DNA of 64,000 bases from Mixophyes australis (lineage: Eukaryota; Chordata; Amphibia; Anura; Limnodynastidae): assembly GCA_036250195.1 (NCBI GenBank), contig JAVHZZ010000001.1:399704117-399768116 (forward strand). The letters are read 5' to 3'. Each line of letters starts with the position of its first letter. Position 1 is the stretch's first letter. Position numbers and translations under genes: made by a program. Below, piece by piece: positions 57,401-64,000 of this stretch. The notes under the pieces are model-generated. The model saw nothing but the letters and a program-made list of their open reading frames with translations. It searched no databases and had not been told where the DNA came from.

Positions 57401-57835
57401 ATGAGTTGAAGCCCAGCATTTTTTTTACTTAAAAAATCTTAATATCCATTGTTAAAACATAAATCAAACACACGCACAAGCTTTTCAACTAAAATAAACA
57501 ATTTTATTTACAAAATAACTTAATAAAACTTAAAATTTATTTAGTAGCAGATACCCCAAGGAGGCCGACACGTGGCATGAAGACACGCTCCCTGGGCCGA
57601 TGATGATGGACTAGTTGCTGATTTTGAAAGGGTTGACGGCTTTTGCCCTCCTGCGTTGACACCTGTGCCAGTTCTAAGAATGGCTATATTTGAGAGAGAA
57701 GGATGAATGGGTTAAAATAATACATTACCTCATGGCTTTGAAACTTTCATGCCTGTTTGCAAATTAAAGATTTCTAATATACTTACACCTGCAAGTGGGT
57801 TAAATCAGCAATAAGTAAAAAAAAAATTACAACAA
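54418..57835. other. Unassigned; GC-rich patch at 56.65-56.85 kb
   Basis: No host or transposon protein is recognised. About 56,320-56,560 has loosely repeated CAGGCAGAGGTCAGGGC-like segments. 56,650-56,850 is CpG-rich (GGCCGGGTCGCGGCGGTAAT, ACCGGAAGTGACGCCCGG), possibly an LTR or promoter of an element. A Harbinger-like start (AGGCCAGAGTCATTAAGAC) lies at about 55,960. Confidence 0.35.
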
Positions 57836-58018
57836 AGTATTAAACAGGCACATCACTAGGCCATAACATGAAACAAAGTAAGAGAAGCAAAATAACAAAG
57901 TTGCACAATACTAGGGGTATTATACTAAACGTATGAGCAAGCACAAAGCCTAAATAAAAACAATAAACTATTATTGTAGTATTAAACAGGCACATCACAA
58001 GGCCATAACATGAAACAA
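57836..58018. repeat. Tandem duplication, about 142-bp spacing
   Basis: GTATTAAACAGGCACATCAC followed by GGCCATAACATGAAACAAA occurs at about 57,837 and again at about 57,979. The hydrophobic minus-strand frame across it is compositional. Confidence 0.8.
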
Positions 58019-58579
58019 ACAAAAGCAAAAATGTGTGACAAAAACTAAATACCTTGTTAATTGATTGTAGCACAGCAGAATGCAAATAGTAGAAGATGCA
58101 TACAAAATGGCAGCTTATGCTCCAATCGGTCTTCATATAGTAGCAGTATTTAATGAGCGGAGTGTATGCAAGTGCGTAGACAGCATACCTCACGATTGCA
58201 TACCAAGCCGGTGTACTGTTGTGTATGTTGGCTGCGGGGGGTTAAACTAGACCCCTGGCAGGTGCATACTTTATGCCGTAAAACACGCTGCTACCTATGT
58301 TCGCCCGACCTTGACTTGGACTTTTCTGTATGGGAACGCCCTCATTGTCCATTGACTACGGCACCATGCCCCTTTACACCCCCCCCCCCCTCCCCTGTTC
58401 ACACCCCGGAATCGTAAACCGTAGTAAGTGCCCATTGCATGGGCATATTTAACGGACTTACGTATGTTTATGGTCGAATTCCCTGGTTGTGAGCATGGTT
58501 AGATAGGATTTGCCTTTGATACGCACAGAAAAACTGCATGCTAGAGACATATGAATACCATGCATGCAGAGTTGCATAA

Positions 58580-59021
58580 CATACTATAGTTACAGGATGT
58601 TATTAATGTCTACTGTACATAAAATACATTTGTACAGTTCCTCTTGATTGTAGGCACATGTTATAGTATGCATATGTGACCGTCACAACTAGTAATCGGC
58701 ACTTTCACAAGATCTGTAGCCGGTAAATTGACTGAGATGAACTTTGAGATGTGCCAAGCTTGAAATTGACGCTACTCTGTGTGCTTGAGCTTAGCATACT
58801 TTTACTGTACATTGACTATGTGCATAAGCCCATTCCCTTCCCTGTTCCGCCCCTGAAATCATAGGCTGTCGTAAGGGTCTTTTGCACACTGAGGTGAATT
58901 GGACATTGTTGCATTCTCTGACATATGGTTTTTTGCTGGGCATACACAAAGTGATTTTATGCAAATTATGCCCAGATTGGCATTTACGAATGTAGATTAT
59001 GTGCCTTAATGAATCAGGCCC
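58580..59021. mobile_element. Harbinger-like fragment (TGAATCAGGCCC end)
   Basis: Same interior as 39,760-40,150: TGTCTACTGTACATAAAATA, ACTTTGAGATGTGCCAAGCT, AAATCATAGGCTGTCGTAAG. The right end is GCCTTAATGAATCAGGCCC. DNA around 58,400-58,440 (AATCGTAAACCGTAGTAAGT) is a second partial copy of the same family. Confidence 0.6.
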
Positions 59022-60251
59022 TGGGTGAACTTTGCAAATTATATTCTGTGTGTGTGAATTTCTGAAAATACTTTTTGCTCTAGTGTTTTATAATTCCTTT
59101 TCATAAACTATATACATATACATAGGTCAACAAAATTGTGCTTATGCCATTATTTCTGTGCCGACTGTCAGTAGAGCCCAGAGGGGTAATTAAGGGATTA
59201 TGGAGAAGTGTATTCAAAGAATAGAACCTTTCTTGAATAGTGAGATCTTCAAGCTGATTAGCACCATCTGAAAAATTAGGTAAAATTTTATAACATTACT
59301 ATTTTACATTGAATATGTATTATTTAGAGTAGACATATTCAAAAAAAGATAAACAATAAAGAGTACCTTTAAATTTGCTATTTAACTTTATAGAAATACT
59401 GAAAGCTCTGTTATATATTTATGTCCATTCTGAAAGGTCTGTTTTATATTGATGCACACCAGTCTTTTACTTATTCTCCATAATTAATTTGTCAGTGGCC
59501 TGGTTGTTGTTAATTACCATATACTGTAATCACAGTTTTACTCGCCTTTATTTTTGCCAAATCTTGCAAAGCAGAGACTTCTAATTCAATTCCATCAACA
59601 TTTGTCTCCTTCCTACTGCATTTCAAAATGACTGGTTACCATGACTTATCCTTATTAGAAAGCCGTTTTGTTGTTTTCTTTGCTGTTGCTAAAATTATTT
59701 TACAGTACATTAATGATAATATATTTTAGGTTCTTCTTGAAAGCTAAGTTAATAAACACTATTTCTTTAAGATCATAAAACGGATCAACGCTATATTTTT
59801 AGGAGGTATAATATTGCCACATCAGTGTTTATTTTTAATGAAATCACAAAATGAATACCATTTCATTGATTGAAGCAGTCTTTTATACTTTGTATTGCAT
59901 TCATCGGTGATAAGTGGAAAAATATGGAACAGTACCATATTTCTTTAAAAATACATGTCACATCCACCGTCACTGATGGTCATTATGAACTGTAAAAGGA
60001 CAGTCCCGCATCGCATTAAAGTGTGAAATTGTGTGCGAATGCAACAGTTTGTTTGCTATGAATTTTGGGAACAGAAACATTGTATATTATAAAGCCGTTG
60101 TTTTCTGTACCTCCTATCAAATACATTATTTCTCAAGATAAGGAGGGGAGCAGAGACCCCTGGTCTTGTCAATTTAGGCTTACTGAAGCTGGCCTTGAGC
60201 TATAGGAGGCAATATTTGTCTTTAGGCTCCTCATTGGAGGGATATATAAAG
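59022..60251. other. Unassigned AT-rich DNA
   Basis: No coding frame or repeat structure that I can support. Confidence 0.5.
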
Positions 60252-61160
60252 CTATATAATGTGTAATTTCTCTGTTAAAAAAAACTGCTGACCTTTGGAG
60301 AATTCAACAACAGGAGCATTAGGCAAAGTAGTGACTGAAACCTCAGGTGCAACAATTTTCTCAGAACTCACTGACAGTACAGAGGGTTCATTTATAGGGC
60401 TGGAAGTGAAAGTAATTTTCTTTGGCATCCTATATTGAGAAAGCATCTCAGGCACCTCTAGCTGGACATTCATCATCTCCGGGACCCCCAACTGGGCAGC
60501 AGTCATCTCCGGGACCCATGACCAGGTGGATGTCATCTCCGGAACCCCCCACTGGGCAACAGTCATATTTGGTACCTCCAAATTTGCAACAGTCATCTCT
60601 GGGACACCTGTCTATGCAACAGTCACCTCCTTTATCCCTTATCTGGACAGCGGTCATCTCTGGGAATCCCAACCAGGCAGTAGTCACCGGTGGTGGCTCA
60701 GACTTGGTAGGAGTCAAAGAAAGTAGCAACATGAGCCTCGGGACTGGAGACAGCGACTTGAACCTTGGGGATGGATGCAGTCATCTCAGACACTGTGGAC
60801 TGGGCAGTCGCTTGTACCTCAGACTGAGCAGAATTGAACTGAGGTCTGGAGGTCAGGGCAGAATGAACCTCAGACCCAGATGCTGGGGCATAATTGACTT
60901 CTGGGAATTCTCCTCTGGGAGCCAGGACCGGGCAGGCTCCTCAGGGAACCTGAGGAATAAGGCAGTGGCTGTCCACTCAGAGCTAGAAATAAGTAATGGC
61001 ACCTCAGGACTGGAAACAGATACTTGCACCTCAGGTAATGAGACAGAAAGTAGAAAGAAGGTAGCAACCTTTCTGGAACCAGTTGGAAGGGTGATACCAG
61101 AGCTGGCTGAAGGAACAAAACCATCTGTGGCGCAAGCTAAAGGTACAAGCACCACTGTAA
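60252..61160 (-). pseudogene. Decapeptide-repeat coding relic, family unknown
   Basis: On the minus strand, 60,596-60,252 encodes decapeptide repeats (MTVAQWGVPE, MTSTWSWVPE, MTAAQLGVPE) followed by a Ser/Thr/Val-rich C-terminus that ends at a stop near 60,252. Further upstream (61,155-60,740) other frames give similar phrases (VSVSSPEVPLLISSSE, TVSEMTASIPKVQVAVSSPE), separated by frame changes. The DNA unit is 30 bp (TCATCTCCGGGACCCCCAAC plus 10), so each unit keeps frame. Frames on the + strand, including one of 336 codons, also stay open. The minus reading is favoured because its repeats and unique parts have consistent composition. Confidence 0.35.
60440..60705. repeat. 30-bp minisatellite, about nine units
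   Basis: Units begin TCATCTCCGGGACC and end GGGCAGCAG or similar. Period 30 bp throughout, with one unit slightly longer. Confidence 0.85.
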
Positions 61161-61489
61161 CAGGAACTGGGAATATAATGGTCTATGAAGTGGGTATGGG
61201 AGGAAAATCCTTGGTAGTTTGTGTTTTGGAAGTCAAACAGATAGTGCAGTGTTCAGAAATACAGATTGACCTCTGGAGTGGACATTGCTATAATAAATGC
61301 ACAGGACTAGCACAATACAGACAGAGATGGCAGCTGTCTATACAACTGCGGTCATGCTCAAATAAGTATGTGGACCTCTTGCAGATTTGGATTTTCAGAA
61401 CTGAAGAGCTCCGTCTTATGAACAGAATCTGAAAGATGATAAGGGAGTGTCACAACCTGCACCCCGCAGCTCCTGTCTGCCAGGAACTA

Positions 61490-61490
<1 letters not shown>

Positions 61491-61534
<44 letters not shown>
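61491..61534. repeat. (TA)n microsatellite
   Basis: About 20 TA units immediately before the PLE coding relic. Confidence 0.95.
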
Positions 61535-61536
<2 letters not shown>

Positions 61537-62240
61537 TGCTAAAGAGGAGAAGGAAACAAAATAGCCTTTGTTACCCAGTACAATAGCGGAGAAACTAAAA
61601 TTAGATCCACTACCTGCGAACACTGGGATATCTTAAAGAAAGATCTGATACCAAGTGATATCCTTTCTACAAAACCATTAATTATATTTAAAAAGAATCG
61701 TAATCTAAAAGACGTCTTGGCTCTTTGCATGTTAACAGAGAAAAAGAAAGTAACCACTTCTTTTCTAGCCTCCAAAGGATTTATTAATGTAACCACTGTA
61801 ACACCTGCAAACTTGTGAGTTCAGTTAAAGGCACATTTAATAATCATAACAATGCTAAGGAGTACCAAATAAAACATCTCATGAACTGTTTAACCACTTC
61901 AGTTATCTATCTGTAGTGCCCATGCGGTTTAAAATATGTAGGGAAAACCAAGAGGCTTTTGAAGATAAGAATACAAGAGCATATTAGAAACATCAAAAAT
62001 AAGATATAAAGTCATTCGGTATCTAGACTCTATCTTCAAAAACAGTTAGACCCATGTGGGCTAAACTACAAGGCTATCGAACATGTTCAATAAGGATCTA
62101 GAGCAGGTGACCTTCAAAAGAAACTCTCACAAAAAGCAATGTATTGGATTTTGGAGTTGGACAACCTATCTCCACAAGGTCTAAATGAGAATTACAAATT
62201 AGCACCATTTTTAGAAAATATTTATTGGTTAAAATCTTAT
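61535..62240 (+). pseudogene. PLE RT end and GIY-YIG endonuclease, degraded
   Basis: The frame opens with NKIAFVTQYNSG and reaches EHWDILKKDLIPSD and FKKNRNLKDVLA, a typical PLE RT C-terminus. Stops follow from 61,817. A second frame near 61,910-61,990 gives CPCGLKYVGKTKRLLKIRIQ and EHIRNIKN (the GIY-YIG helix with conserved Arg and His). A later part near 62,130-62,210 resembles the WxLE...LSPQGLNENY end. This is a different PLE lineage from the 35-37 kb copy, judging by the CPCGLKYVGKT motif. Inactive. Confidence 0.85.
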
Positions 62241-62582
62241 TCACCATAAACAAATAAATCCCAGTATCTTAAGATCCTTTTTTATGATTATATATTTTTA
62301 TGTGCTACTTATATTTATTCTTATAATAATTTTTTATAAAACTGTTTACAAGGTTTTACATGTTTTCTTAACCGTTAAAAATCATTTTATGTACTCACTA
62401 AGTACAAAACAGTGAAAATGAATTTAATCCGTACTGTGTAGATAATATGGATATATGTGGATATATTTTTGTTACGTGAGAGTTCACAGTATTTCGTTAA
62501 TGTTACAATATTATGTAGACAAAATAGCTCAGTATATTTCATTTGGTTTTATCGGTACATACCCTTGATTGTCCTTATCCTC

Positions 62583-62612
62583 CTGAAGTTCCTAGATGGA
62601 ATGAAATGCGTT
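62583..62612 (+). ncRNA. Hammerhead ribozyme-like motif (copy f), damaged
   Basis: CTGAAG lacks the last bases of the box (a 2-base deletion relative to the others). Stem II TTCC/GGAA, then TGAAA (GAAA at 62,603-62,606) and TGCGTT. Found at the expected place downstream of the PLE nuclease domain. Confidence 0.45.
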
Positions 62613-63184
62613 GAAGCTTGCTATTTACCCATGTGACACTCACCTTCCTTTGGGACACCTGCAGCTATTCATTGTACTTCTGTGTGGAGACGGTGGAGGG
62701 ACCACTGCATGGACCTATTCCTAACTGCTAATCCTGTATTACAGATAAGCATATGTTTATTTTTTAAATTGTGAGTGAGTATTGTATTTTTATTGTGTAA
62801 TAAATATTTTTGATTTACATACTACACCATATGGGATTTCTACTAACTAATTACCTGCAAAACCAGTGGTATCTCCTTTCTTCTGATGATTGAGACATAA
62901 CGTTCATAAGTGATGACCACTTGTCAACCCTCAACCCTGATGAGACCGTATGTAGTATTAATCTACAGATAAGCGCATATTTACATATTTCTGGTACGCA
63001 TATATCTATTAGCACGTTTGGTGATCCTTGGTTGTTTGCATACCTGGTTAATTTTTCACCACTTCACCATCCCCTGGGGGTTTTGGAACCCTGAAGCTAT
63101 TCAAGTTGGGAACGTATATGGTCTAACTGTATAAACTGTGTTTGTGATACACTTAAACACTACACCAGTCTTTAATTTCTTCCT

Positions 63185-63186
<2 letters not shown>

Positions 63187-63222
<36 letters not shown>
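63187..63222. repeat. (TA)n microsatellite
   Basis: About 18 TA units directly after the PLE terminal segment. Confidence 0.95.
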
Positions 63223-63229
<7 letters not shown>

Positions 63230-63525
63230 AACATATACATATACATACACATCCTGCCTGTAGTACCACTGTTCCACCTAAGGGGCCACCTAAGGGGCCA
63301 CTGTGGTACTCAGGCTGCACTCTTACCTGCCAGAACGGCCTCATTATCCTAGGATGATTAACACCTGCCTCTGGCACACAGAAGCCTGCTTTTCCAGGCC
63401 GTCTTGGCCAGATCATCTGTTTCTATTACCTGTTTTTGCTGTTCCTGTGTTCTCTCCTGATTGATCTCTTGGAATTGACCTCTGCTCGTCCCTCCATTTT
63501 TAACAGTATTCAGCATCCTGAGATC

Positions 63526-63762
63526 ATGGCTACTAGTTCTTCAGAAATTTCCCTTTTCCAGATGTTCCAAGTGAACATTCTCCAACTCTGCTCTCAAATT
63601 TCTCAAGTCTCTTCTTTGCTAATTAAGTTGCTTAAACAACTTCCAGTCTCCATTCCAAGTACTACTTGCTCCAATATTAGTTCTGGAGTAGCAAATAATT
63701 TTTTCGGGGAGAAAGTCATCGCTGCAGTACATCCTCCAGAATCTGTACCAAGCGGAATCTAG
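63526..63762 (+). CDS. Possible LTR-retrotransposon gag N-terminus, partial
   Basis: The frame starts MATSSSEISLFQMFQ and continues with a Leu/Gln-rich amphipathic stretch (ILQLCSQISQVSSLL). Such short coiled-coil starts occur in Gypsy-type gag proteins, and the DNA before it (CTTGGAATTGACCTCTGCTC) resembles frog Gypsy leader sequence as I recall it. The frame stops at 63,762, after which a further stretch (GSTQGTNKFVQAAPLNN) continues in the same frame past the stop. No capsid or zinc knuckle is visible before the window ends. The start at 63,526 was preferred over an upstream ATG at 63,436 because the latter lies in the leader-like part. Confidence 0.25.
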   Translation: MATSSSEISLFQMFQVNILQLCSQISQVSSLLIKLLKQLPVSIPSTTCSNISSGVANNFFGEKVIAAVHPPESVPSGI

Positions 63763-64000
63763 ATACCTTTGCCCAGAAATGGATCCACCCAGGGAACAAA
63801 CAAATTTGTGCAAGCAGCACCTCTCAATAATGTCTCTACAAGTTTACAATCAACTAGGAAGCACAGTGTAGCAAACCCCAGGTTCCCAGGTGCTTCACGC
63901 CCCCACCTGTCCGAAGAAGAGCGATGACGCAACAGGATCAATAAACTATGTGTTTACTGCGCCAGTGATATACATTTTTTAGAAGACCGTCCACTCTGGA

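Larger units (their letters stand above)
61535..63186 (+). mobile_element. Penelope-like element, 5'-truncated, between (TA)n tracts
   Basis: A + strand PLE with the RT end and degraded GIY-YIG domain (61,535-62,240), an AT-rich part, a hammerhead-like motif (62,583-62,612) and a terminal segment sharing blocks with 38.9-39.3 kb. (TA)n lies on both sides, consistent with insertion into a (TA)n tract and duplication of it. Confidence 0.8.

Noticed and set aside
57840..58193. Membrane-protein-like frame of 117 codons
   Set aside because: Hydrophobicity comes from AT-rich DNA and a 142-bp tandem duplication.
60422..61432. 336-codon + strand frame
   Set aside because: Largest simple frame here, but its first third is the antisense of the decapeptide repeat and the rest shows no domain; the 30-bp period keeps several frames open.

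Overview
The window looks like a gene-poor stretch of a large vertebrate genome, most likely amphibian (a frog). I found no convincing host exon. The grounds are the mix of element families: DIRS tyrosine-recombinase retrotransposons, Penelope-like elements (PLEs) with hammerhead-like ribozymes, an L1/Tx1-type LINE, a Tc1 transposon whose ends begin CAGTCATGGCCAAAAG, a tRNA-headed SINE with a (GATG)n tail, many hAT and Harbinger-like MITEs, and several kilobases of (ATCT)n. No bacterial features (operons, Shine-Dalgarno sites, CRISPR) are present. The species assignment is inference.

Layout. 0.5-5.6 kb: a non-autonomous hAT with a minisatellite and a hairpin, two GGGCCTGATTCATTAA MITEs, a TAGAGATG hAT, and a decayed intronless coding relic carrying a small hAT. 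6.0-11.05 kb: one (ATCT)n/(GTCATATCTATCT)n domain interrupted by two insertions; the second is a 1.5 kb inverted-repeat PLE-like element with a 17-bp target duplication. 11.8-13.4 kb: a full-length, inactivated Tc1. 13.7-17.3 kb: a broken autonomous hAT (BED finger plus transposase) that itself holds a PLE fragment. 18.3-21.3 kb: a MITE split by a 2.7 kb hAT that contains ten exact 100-bp repeats. 22-24.5 kb: MITE and SINE copies.

24.8-37.8 kb: a DIRS element on the + strand, broken into four parts by a hAT (in ORF1), a 6.2 kb minus-strand L1 (between RT and RNase H) and a minus-strand, 5'-truncated PLE with a GIY-YIG endonuclease (inside RNase H).

38-49 kb: further PLE terminal segments with ribozyme motifs, MITEs, hATs with exact 8-bp duplications, and 28-bp and 22-bp tandem arrays. 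49-60 kb: mostly unassigned AT-rich DNA with scattered MITEs. 60-64 kb: a decapeptide-repeat relic, a second PLE lying between two (TA)n tracts, and a possible retrotransposon gag start at the right edge.

The most notable signal is six hammerhead-ribozyme-like motifs of one design: a CUGANGA-like box, one A, a hairpin, GAAA, then CGCGU or a close variant. Each sits in PLE or PLE-like terminal DNA. The copy at 38.86-38.90 kb also has a perfect 5-bp stem I. Every recognisable mobile-element reading frame is damaged.
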